Source: Lachnospiraceae bacterium UBA3732
GTDB lineage: Bacteria > Bacillota > Clostridia > Lachnospirales > Lachnospiraceae
Direction of reading: 5' to 3'
NCBI GenBank assembly: GCA_002372545.1
Contig: DFHD01000069.1
Span: forward strand, 1 to 5,756
DNA: 5,756 bases
The notes below the pieces were generated by a model. It saw only the letters and a program-made list of their open reading frames with translations, was not told the DNA's origin and made no database searches. Position 1 is the stretch's first letter; each line of letters starts with the position of its first letter. Below, piece by piece: positions 1-4,708 of this stretch. Made by a program: the position numbers and the translations under genes.

Positions 1-110
1 TAGGCAGCCGGACCTGGTCCTCCGCAGGTTGACCTGTCTCCTTAGCATAGATCCCTTTCTGGTTTCTTTGCCACGGAAACGGTATCCTCCGGCAGGACTG
101 CCTGCATCTA
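1..110 (-). ncRNA. Right end of the IS200/IS605-type element and probable omega-RNA scaffold (partial)
   Basis: This is the stretch immediately downstream of the tnpB stop codon. In IS200/IS605 elements this position carries the right-end hairpins recognised by TnpA and the 3' part of the omega RNA that guides TnpB. What I see: an inverted repeat GGCAG-GA-CTGCC at 91-102, directly after the tnpB stop; the palindrome CAGGTTGACCTG at 25-36; and GGACC-T-GGTCC at 10-20. The scaffold probably also uses the last part of the tnpB coding sequence. The element tip and the guide segment would lie left of base 1 and cannot be seen. The function is inferred from position and hairpin content. I did not fold it or compare it with known scaffolds. 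Confidence 0.5.
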
Positions 111-1424
111 CGCTGCCTTTTCCTCTGCCATCACATCCGACAGCTTCTTAAGGTCAGCGTATACACATGAGGTTCTGCGCTGCACTGCAGGAACTTTTGC
201 CTCCAGTACAGACCGCTCCGTCTCCGGAACGGTTTTTAATAATTCCCTGATGAAATATCTTGCTCCGATGTTGTACGATGCCGACAGGTCACAGTTGTAC
301 TGCTTCCCATTCTGAAATACAGCCAGGGAATGGTTCTTCGGATCCCTCGTCACCTTCCCGGACCCGTCATACGCATACGCACTCGTCTTCCAGGCACATA
401 TCCTCGAGATCCGCATCCCAAGCCTGTGCGCCTGATGCTCCGTGATCTTCTGCACCGCCTGCTTCTTCCACATGTGGAGCTTCTGCCGGTTCTTTCCCCG
501 CATCTTCCTCCCCTGCATGTCCAGATGCTCAAACACGATCACATCCGCACTGTTTTCTCTGGCGAACTGTATGATTGCTCCCGCTGTCTTCCTGGCGATC
601 TCTTCATTCAGCCTCGATGCGTATGCCCAGAAGCCTCTCACTGACTGCGGCCCATGCTTACTCTGGTGCTTCCGCACGCGGTTCAGCACATGGTGCAGAT
701 GGTCTTTTTCAGCCGCAAACCTGATAAACCTCCTTGCGGCGACAGTTCCGTCCGCTTTCATGATGCTGCACACCGCGTCCGTATTAATCCCAAGATCCAC
801 CGCGCATACACGTTGCTGAATGGGTTTCTTACTCGTCAGGGAGACGCTGGTCTCATAGGCAAACTGCAGGTAATACTTCTTATGTCTTTTGACAAGGACC
901 GGGGACTTCGCCTTTACATCCGACCAGTTCTTCCTCAGATAATCCAGATCTGTCTTCTTCAGCCGGATCTCCTGCCATATCCAGTCCGTTCCGCTGTACA
1001 GCTTCAGGAATACCCGGTCCTCTTCTTTCCGGTACATGTTGTCTTTATAAAAGACAGGCATATAGTAAGGCCGCACGTCCCTTCCCTCTTTCTTCCGGCT
1101 GCTGAGCGGACATGCCCTTTGCCCTGTATGCCTGGAAGATACCTCCCCGATCACATGCTGCAGGATGGCTCTTCGCAGATAGGACGGCATCTTGGGGAAC
1201 TCTGTATCAAAACCATACTTCGCCTTCCTGCCGCGCACCGAATGGATCAGCCGCTCCGCCGCGTTGAACCGCCGCTTCTCCCCATCGATCGCTGATAGAG
1301 CATCCCATTCCCCGTCGATCACAGGCACAAGCCAGCTCACCGCACGGCGGCTGATCTCCATCGTCCGTCTCAAAGGCGTATGCAGTTTCAGGATCTCAAC
1401 CTTATACCCTGATATCACCAGCAT
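108..1424 (-). CDS. tnpB: RNA-guided endonuclease TnpB of an IS200/IS605-type element (OrfB)
   Basis: This 438-residue protein is the accessory nuclease of the element, which in studied members cuts DNA under guidance of an RNA made from the element's right end. The RuvC-like active site is complete: D210 in CAVDLGIN, E299 in VIVFEHLD and D379 in YNCDLSASYNIG, followed by the usual GARYF. The zinc-ribbon segment between E299 and D379 lacks the usual two CxxC pairs. It keeps only C343 (ICAW) and C378 (YNCD) around a TSAYAYDGSGKV segment, a variant I believe occurs in a TnpB subgroup. The N-terminal ~200 residues are the basic helical and wedge region. The ATG at 1424 is preceded by a GGGGG ribosome site inside tnpA, and the first 23 bases overlap the end of tnpA, so translation is probably coupled. 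No frameshift or internal stop is visible. The family call is firm. Activity is inferred from the intact triad. Confidence 0.93.
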   Translation of the reverse strand: MLVISGYKVEILKLHTPLRRTMEISRRAVSWLVPVIDGEWDALSAIDGEKRRFNAAERLIHSVRGRKAKYGFDTEFPKMPSYLRRAILQHVIGEVSSRHTGQRACPLSSRKKEGRDVRPYYMPVFYKDNMYRKEEDRVFLKLYSGTDWIWQEIRLKKTDLDYLRKNWSDVKAKSPVLVKRHKKYYLQFAYETSVSLTSKKPIQQRVCAVDLGINTDAVCSIMKADGTVAARRFIRFAAEKDHLHHVLNRVRKHQSKHGPQSVRGFWAYASRLNEEIARKTAGAIIQFARENSADVIVFEHLDMQGRKMRGKNRQKLHMWKKQAVQKITEHQAHRLGMRISRICAWKTSAYAYDGSGKVTRDPKNHSLAVFQNGKQYNCDLSASYNIGARYFIRELLKTVPETERSVLEAKVPAVQRRTSCVYADLKKLSDVMAEEKAA

Positions 1425-1899
1425 CCGTCATCCCCCTGTGGTACGCGTTAAGCCGCTCAAGATTCCTGGGTGGCCGGCCGGGACCGCTCCATTCCTTCTC
1501 CTTCTGGCTCTCGATATAGTGAATGATCTGCTCCCTGCTTCTGTCACTGACCGTCACAACGCAGTAGGACGGGTTCCACAGATGACCTCCCCACAGCTTC
1601 TTCTTCATCTGGGGATGGAGCAGGAACAGCTTCCTCGCGATCCCGCCCTTCATGATCTTGATCATATCCGGGATACAGAACTGCGGGCTGGCATCGATCA
1701 GCAGATGAATGTGATCCGGCATCACCTCAATCGCCATGATCTGAAACCTGTATTCCTGGGCCAGTTCCTGAAGAAGAGACTTGCAGTCCGTGTCCACTCC
1801 GTCCTTCAGAACCGGCCTTCGGTACTTTGTACACCAGACGATATGGTACTGCAGAGAATAAACATATCCCCTACCATATGTTAATTCGTTCTCTTTTAT
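1402..1899 (-). CDS. tnpA: IS200/IS605-type Y1 HUH transposase TnpA; start codon uncertain
   Basis: This single-stranded DNA transposase excises and inserts the element by cutting near end hairpins with one tyrosine. Visible motifs are the HUH metal site PDHIHLL, the LWGGHLWNPSY block, and the catalytic helix HYIESQ with Y and Q in YIxxQ spacing. The first usual start codon in frame is GTG at 1797, giving 131 residues. However, family-typical sequence continues upstream in the same frame: TYGRGYVYSLQYHIVWCTKY covers the first beta strand and adds 34 codons up to an ATA at 1899, just after an in-frame TAA. The only NTG codon in that extension is an internal CTG at 1854. I therefore place the gene boundary at 1899, with either a non-standard start or a lost start. 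The true total is about 165 residues, close to family length. A promoter lies just upstream, and tnpB overlaps the 3' end by 23 bases. Confidence 0.88.
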   Translation of the reverse strand: MKENELTYGRGYVYSLQYHIVWCTKYRRPVLKDGVDTDCKSLLQELAQEYRFQIMAIEVMPDHIHLLIDASPQFCIPDMIKIMKGGIARKLFLLHPQMKKKLWGGHLWNPSYCVVTVSDRSREQIIHYIESQKEKEWSGPGRPPRNLERLNAYHRGMTDAGDIRV

Positions 1900-1925
1900 T
1901 TATAGATGTCTTTTTCCATATATTT

Positions 1926-1954
1926 ATTATATCAGATGAAAACAGACTTGTCAT
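1926..1954 (-). promoter_or_regulatory. Sigma-70-type promoter for tnpA-tnpB
   Basis: A perfect -10 box TATAAT lies at 1931-1926 and an ATGACA -35 box at 1954-1949, separated by 17 bases. Transcription would start near 1919. That is only about 20 bases before the first codon of conserved TnpA sequence, so the leader is very short. Confidence 0.7.
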
Positions 1955-2104
1955 CATTTTTTTCGAACATATATTCCCTTTTCCCCCAGCCGCTTCCTCT
2001 GTTCGACCGACCTGTATACAGCTAATAAATGTTGCTTATATGCTAAGGAACTATTCCCCATTACCCCCAATAAGCACCCGGATCCATTAATATCCGAGTA
2101 CGGA

Positions 2105-2250
2105 AAGCCCGCACCTGTGAGCAGGGGCGGGTTGACAACATGCCTGTGATGTAAGCGAAAATGGGGTGAGCGAACAGGCGCGCAGAGTATCTGATTATAA
2201 AATACTGAGGCTGGCTAACTCACGACTTAAGTCACGAGAATGCGCCAGCC
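2105..2250 (-). ncRNA. Cluster of stem-loops, candidate structured RNA in the element's left flank
   Basis: Four stem-loops follow each other. First, a 7-bp stem pairs 2209-2215 with 2244-2250 and encloses a second helix at 2219-2238. Second, a 5-bp stem pairs 2186-2190 with 2202-2206. Third, a 6-bp stem pairs 2142-2147 with 2174-2179. Fourth, CCCGC/GCGGG pairs 2108-2112 with 2127-2131 around an inner CCTG/CAGG at 2114-2125. The inner helix at 2219-2238 forms eight continuous pairs only when read as minus-strand RNA, where two positions become G-U; on the plus strand these are A-C mismatches. This favours a minus-strand RNA, the same direction as cbiL and tnpA. I do not recognise a known family, and it could simply be DNA hairpins used by TnpA. 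Confidence 0.4.
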
Positions 2251-2494
2251 ATGTTTCAATATGCTCCTTTTCCAGCACCGACTGGTCTTTCGTCATCGGA
2301 ACGGACAAAGAGAGCCGCTCCTTTCCAGCGATTTCAGGTACTGCCCGAATCGCGATCTTATATGCAGTGCTCTCTTCCGGGGTCTTTCCCGGACAGGCGA
2401 TCACATCTGCCGCCTTAAGAATCCGTACGGCTTTCAGTGTCATCAGCTCCGGGGCTCCCGGTCCGACACCAACCCCATACACACATCCCGGCAT
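2195..2494 (-). pseudogene. cbiL: 5' fragment of precorrin-2 C20-methyltransferase, cut off by the insertion element
   Basis: CbiL/CobI uses S-adenosylmethionine to methylate C20 of (cobalt-)precorrin-2 in cobalamin synthesis. The first ~78 residues are clear: the N-terminal GVGVGPGAPELMTLKAVR motif of the tetrapyrrole methylase fold, DVIACPGKTPEES, AYKIA, and PMTKD..VLEKEH. In most members the motif reads GPGDPEL; here the Asp is Ala. After His78 (about 2262) the sequence stops resembling the family and the frame ends at a TAA at 2195, so only about a third of a usual ~230-residue protein is present. The start at 2494 is supported by an AGGGGAG ribosome site inside the end of the upstream gene; the two genes are 1 base apart. 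The breakpoint coincides with the start of the left flank of the IS element. The missing part may lie beyond the element's other end, outside the window. Confidence 0.85.
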
Positions 2495-2495
2495 A

Positions 2496-2795
2496 TTATT
2501 TCTCCCCTTTCATTCTGGAACTGTGAAGCCTCCTGATCAGCCTCTTCAGAAACAGTGTAATCGCTATGCAGATCGGAAAAAACGGCGTAAACGGGCCTGC
2601 CCAGAACACAAGGTATGCAGACGCCACCGCAAAACACCATTTCCACCTGAAAACGGCATACAGAAAATATCCGCCCCAGACAGGGCAGTACATGACAGCG
2701 ACAACCAGGGCAAACAGCAGTACTGTTTCCCTGTTGCCGCATTCTTCTTTGATCCGCTTCAGAAAACGAATCGCTTTTTCCTTTAAATCCTTCAT
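2496..2795 (-). CDS. Small membrane protein of unknown function
   Basis: A 99-residue protein that I cannot name. It has a basic amphipathic N-terminus (residues 1-20), a hydrophobic segment at about 24-48 (VLLFALVVAVMYCPVWGGYF), then a second hydrophobic stretch at about 53-88 containing WAGPFTPFFP, and a basic tail (KRLIRRLHSSRMKGEK). The topology looks like two or three membrane helices with both ends probably in the cytoplasm. I chose the ATG at 2795 because GAGGAC lies about 9 bases upstream; the in-frame ATGs at 2834 and 2816 have no ribosome site. The gene ends one base before the cbiL start and contains cbiL's ribosome site, so the two are translationally close. A possible function in cobalt or corrinoid handling is suggested only by that adjacency and is weak. 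Confidence 0.75.
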   Translation of the reverse strand: MKDLKEKAIRFLKRIKEECGNRETVLLFALVVAVMYCPVWGGYFLYAVFRWKWCFAVASAYLVFWAGPFTPFFPICIAITLFLKRLIRRLHSSRMKGEK

Positions 2796-2814
2796 TACAG
2801 ATGTCCTCAAGTCC

Positions 2815-2842
2815 ATTGTATGGGCATCGTACATTAAGTCAA
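2815..2842 (-). promoter_or_regulatory. Candidate promoter for the 99-residue membrane protein and cbiL
   Basis: TTGACT at 2842-2837 and TACAAT at 2820-2815 are separated by 16 bases; each box differs from consensus by one base. Transcription would start near 2808, leaving the GAGGAC ribosome site intact ahead of the ATG at 2795. The -35 box sits just past the pspC stop codon. Confidence 0.5.
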
Positions 2843-2846
2843 ACGG

Positions 2847-3095
2847 TTATGCTTCTTTGTCTTCCCCGCTTTCCTCAGGATGGATCACATCCTTCAGATC
2901 CCTTTCCTCAATCTCTTCCTCCGGCAGGATGATGGCCGCGATAATGTAAAGCAGAAGCCCCGCCCCTGCGAACAGCGTGATCGCTGCCCATATCAGGCGC
3001 ACCACGTTTGAATCAACTCCGATATAATCGGCGATACCTCCGCATACGCCGCAGATCCGCCTGTCCGTTTTTGATTTCCTGAGTTCTTTTCTCAT
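2847..3095 (-). CDS. PspC-domain membrane protein
   Basis: An 82-residue single-domain PspC protein. The hallmark block is present: a basic start (RKELRKSKTDRR), ICGVCGGIADYIGVDSNVVRLIW at residues 14-36, and a membrane segment of about 33-57 ending in ILPEE. An acidic cytoplasmic tail follows. PspC-domain proteins sit in the cytoplasmic membrane. In studied systems they take part in envelope-stress sensing or bind partners such as PspA or LiaF-like proteins; the role in Clostridia is mostly unknown. The ATG at 3095 is chosen because AAAGGAGTG lies at a proper distance upstream; an upstream in-frame start at 3125 has no ribosome site. It follows the 140-residue gene by about 75 bases without a visible terminator, so it is probably part of the same riboswitch-controlled operon. 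No PspA homologue is present in the window. Confidence 0.9.
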   Translation of the reverse strand: MRKELRKSKTDRRICGVCGGIADYIGVDSNVVRLIWAAITLFAGAGLLLYIIAAIILPEEEIEERDLKDVIHPEESGEDKEA

Positions 3096-3168
3096 GTTCT
3101 TCACTCCTTTCCCAGTCGAAACCATTCTGGCATATTCTTATGAAAATGCTGTTAACTGTTTTCTGTTC

Positions 3169-3591
3169 TTAGTGCATATTCCGAAGGGATCCAAGGATCC
3201 ACTCAACCTGAGCGATGGCGTCCGCCACCTGCTTTCTCGCATTCTGGATCTTTGACTGAACCAGCCAGTCGGCAATCAGGCCATCGAAGAAAAAGTCCGC
3301 AAAGGTCAGGAATCCCCCGATATCAATCTGAAGGTTCTGAATTGCCTCAACATCCCTCAGTTCCTTCTGAAAGAGCCGAAGATCAGACTTTGCCCTCTCC
3401 AGGCACCGGGATGCCTCACCAATCCTGACGTGCTTCACAAGTCCCGACAAGCCACTCCCGCCAAACAGGTCCACGATCCCCCAGAGGCGTGCGCCTCCCA
3501 GGTAATGCTCTGCATCCCTTAGGCTTTCCAGCGCACGCTCTCCGGCCCTGACCGCCTCCTGCCTTTCCCTTTCCGCGTCATAATATGCCAT
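3169..3591 (-). CDS. Conserved-looking helical protein of unknown function
   Basis: A 140-residue protein that looks helical and soluble. Residues 1-35 form a charged helix (ERERQEAVRAGERALESLRDAE). Residues 32-52 are a glycine-rich hinge with LWGIVDLFGGSGLSGL. Residues 55-85 form a second charged helix (EASRCLERAKSDLRLFQKELRD). A hydrophobic segment FLTFADFFFDGLIADWL spans 94-110, and a final helix spans 113-137. There is no signal peptide. The helix-hinge-helix layout suggests a membrane-associated coiled-coil-like partner, and its place between a tiny membrane protein and PspC makes an accessory envelope role plausible, but this is inference. The ATG at 3591 lies 8 bases after AAGGAGG; the ATG at 3597 is too close to that site. 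I recall similar unnamed proteins in related gut Clostridia but cannot verify this here. Confidence 0.82.
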   Translation of the reverse strand: MAYYDAERERQEAVRAGERALESLRDAEHYLGGARLWGIVDLFGGSGLSGLVKHVRIGEASRCLERAKSDLRLFQKELRDVEAIQNLQIDIGGFLTFADFFFDGLIADWLVQSKIQNARKQVADAIAQVEWILGSLRNMH

Positions 3592-3618
3592 CTTCATGTC
3601 CTCCTTCCCGCATATGCC

Positions 3619-3843
3619 TTACTGAAAGTGACGAAGAAACGTCACAACAAACGGAACAACAACCTTGCTGAGCACAACTACCACCAAAATGATTGGCAGA
3701 AGCATCAGCCCAAAGCCCGCCAGAAGGCGGATTACCCAGAAGAAAGCCATGATTCCAAAGAGGAATCCGAAGGCCCTTCCCGCAGCCCTGCTGCCAAAAA
3801 ACAGTGACATCAGGATCCAGAAAACAAACAGATTCATCAACAT
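3619..3843 (-). CDS. Small hydrophobic membrane protein, first gene after the riboswitch
   Basis: A 74-residue, strongly hydrophobic protein. It opens with a helix NLFVFWILMSLFF, then has GSRAAGRAFGFLFGIMAFFWVIRLLAGFG and LMLLPIILVVVVLSKVVVPFVV. That makes about three membrane segments, with a short basic end (RHFQ). No family is recognised. I chose the ATG at 3843 because AAGGAGG lies 8 bases upstream; extending to 3924 would run through the leader terminator and is not credible. It is the gene directly controlled by the leader at 3866-4018. Usual yybP-ykoY targets are Mn2+ exporters (MntP, TerC-like, UPF0016, P-type ATPases). This protein is too small to match any of them, so an efflux role is not shown. 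Glycine-rich packing (GSRAAGRAFGFLFG) hints at oligomerisation. Confidence 0.82.
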   Translation of the reverse strand: MLMNLFVFWILMSLFFGSRAAGRAFGFLFGIMAFFWVIRLLAGFGLMLLPIILVVVVLSKVVVPFVVTFLRHFQ

Positions 3844-3865
3844 ATCTCTCACCTCCTTGGGTGAT

Positions 3866-3915
3866 AAAAAAACGAGACCTTTACCATGGCAAATGCTGCC
3901 ACAATAAAAGTCTCG
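3866..3915 (-). terminator. Intrinsic terminator in the leader (riboswitch expression platform)
   Basis: Read on the minus strand, CGAGACTTTTA (3915-3905) pairs with TAAAGGTCTCG (3883-3873) over 11 bp including one G-U. An inner TGGCA/TGCCA stem (3901-3897 with 3891-3887) continues the hairpin. Seven T residues follow (3872-3866). It ends only about ten bases before the ribosome site of the 74-residue gene, so it must act as a conditional terminator. Its 5' arm overlaps the P1 3' strand of the aptamer. Confidence 0.85.
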
Positions 3916-4018
3916 CTCTCTCACTTGATACGGATACTCATCGCATCGGCTGACGGTTTCAAGCCCGCTGGTCCATCCGGCATATGCCCGGGACCGGCGT
4001 TTCGCTACTCCCTTTTAT
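3904..4018 (-). ncRNA. yybP-ykoY family (manganese) riboswitch aptamer
   Basis: The minus strand opens with AAAAGGGAGTAGCG, which matches the hallmark 5' block of yybP-ykoY RNAs, and closes with AGCGAGACTTTTAT, which matches the hallmark 3' block. These ends pair as P1: ATAAAAG at 4018-4012 with CTTTTAT at 3910-3904. Between them lie a variable stem (GGTCC/GGACC around a GGCATATGCC palindrome, about 3971-3995) and a CTTGA/TCAAG helix that encloses CCGTCAGCC. Known members bind Mn2+, stabilise P1 and switch the downstream gene on. Here P1 formation would remove the terminator's 5' arm, giving the same ON logic. The assignment rests on motif recognition; a covariance-model search would settle it. 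Confidence 0.78.
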
Positions 4019-4023
4019 GCTTT

Positions 4024-4053
4024 AATATACGAAACGGGTGAAGCGAGGGCTAA
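4024..4053 (-). promoter_or_regulatory. Candidate promoter for the riboswitch operon
   Basis: A TATATT -10 box lies at 4029-4024 and places the transcript start near 4017, at the very beginning of the aptamer P1. The -35 region is poor (TTAGCC at 4053-4048, 18-base spacer) and overlaps the stop codon of the upstream gene. I trust the -10 box more than the -35. Confidence 0.4.
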
Positions 4054-4667
4054 TGACTCCTGAAATGCCGCAGCCGGACGACACGCCTGAGCAAAATATA
4101 CAGCACATTAATCACCATACACAAACCTGCTATGATCAGGAACCACATGACAACTGTTGCCGCCGGCTCTTCGTAAACCCTCAGGAAGAAATATGGCCCG
4201 TCCAGCACTCTGAGGATATTCAGAATCAATGCGATCAAACCGTACAGAAGTGTTGCCGCCACCGGTGCAAAAAACATGCGCTTCGAAAGAGGTCTCTCGT
4301 TTTGTGTAAAGATGAACGTAACCACTGAAAGCAACGGTCCCAGAAAATGGTTGATTGGCGCAACATCAGAAAAGAAGTAGTAGTCAAACCCACCCTGAGG
4401 GGCAAGCACAAGTGCCGCAATCAGAAACGTGACGGTCAGACAGACTGCACAGACCAGATGAAGGACAACCAGCCAGTAAGGAACCGGAATCCTGCGCAGA
4501 AGATATACCAGCATGCAAATGGAAACAACCATCTGCAGGACATTGCTGTCTATCGTATAGTACTGAAACATGCCAATGCCAAAAGCCCGGATATCATGCA
4601 CGAAAGCTATGATCTCCAGGATTGCAAGGATTGCGTGGAGAAATACCGCTCCTCCTCTTCCCTTCAT
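4050..4667 (-). CDS. Six-helix membrane protein resembling the FAR-17a/AIG1 (Pr6Pr) family
   Basis: A 205-residue integral membrane protein with about six helices: roughly 6-24, 41-57, 64-88, 103-121, 132-153 and 169-193. The segment FQYYTIDSNVLQ (Thr38) before helix 2 and PINHFLGPLLSVVTF (His107) in the middle resemble the conserved T..SN.L and H motifs of FAR-17a/AIG1-like proteins. In the animal members AIG1 and ADTRP the corresponding Thr and His are catalytic for fatty-acid ester hydrolysis. The bacterial members are uncharacterised, so I do not claim that activity. The start is uncertain. The ATG at 4667 follows GAAAGAGTG, much like the pspC start. ATG 4691 and TTG 4712 are alternatives, and TTG 4712 overlaps the stop of the upstream gene. 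The gene probably forms one transcript with the exonuclease upstream, and ends only about 30 bases before the riboswitch. Confidence 0.75.
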   Translation of the reverse strand: MKGRGGAVFLHAILAILEIIAFVHDIRAFGIGMFQYYTIDSNVLQMVVSICMLVYLLRRIPVPYWLVVLHLVCAVCLTVTFLIAALVLAPQGGFDYYFFSDVAPINHFLGPLLSVVTFIFTQNERPLSKRMFFAPVAATLLYGLIALILNILRVLDGPYFFLRVYEEPAATVVMWFLIIAGLCMVINVLYILLRRVVRLRHFRSH

Positions 4668-4708
4668 GTTTTCACTCTTTCCCTTTATCATTTTCTCTGT
4701 AAATGATA

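Larger units (their letters stand above)
1900..2262 (-). mobile_element. Left flank (probable left end) of the IS200/IS605-type element
   Basis: This roughly 360-base stretch separates the point where cbiL homology stops (about 2262) from the tnpA frame. It holds no convincing gene. It contains the tnpA promoter, the palindrome CTGTATACAG at 2012-2021, a cluster of stem-loops at 2105-2250, and an 11-base word at 2039-2049 that recurs inverted in the right end at 39-49. IS200/IS605 elements have no terminal inverted repeats but carry an imperfect palindrome close to each tip. The large stem-loop at 2209-2250 sits about 12 bases from the presumed cbiL junction, which fits such a palindrome. A left end this long is unusual, so part of it may be an extra RNA element or remains of another insertion. 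The exact tip is not determined. Confidence 0.55.

Noticed and set aside
654..1295. Long plus-strand open frame (213 residues) across tnpB, plus others at 330-644, 442-819 and 1192-1884
   Set aside because: They are antisense shadows of tnpB and tnpA. Their translations are rich in Pro, Arg, His and Ser and lack domains, and they have no ribosome sites.
1827..2090. Plus-strand open frame of 87 residues in the left flank of the element
   Set aside because: It overlaps the tnpA N-terminus and promoter in antisense and shows no domain or ribosome site.
2105..2250. Cobalamin riboswitch near cbiL
   Set aside because: The stem-loops lie downstream of the cbiL start and no B12-box-like sequence is recognisable.
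1900..2262. Definite group I intron (IStron)
   Set aside because: I could not find a convincing P7/G-binding core or the conserved R and S segments by eye, so it is kept only as a hypothesis.
2166..2786. Plus-strand open frame of 206 residues
   Set aside because: It lies opposite cbiL and the 99-residue membrane gene, its composition is not protein-like, and it runs through the stem-loop cluster.
3096..3168. Separate promoter for the pspC gene
   Set aside because: Only weak AT-rich words are present and no properly spaced -35/-10 pair.
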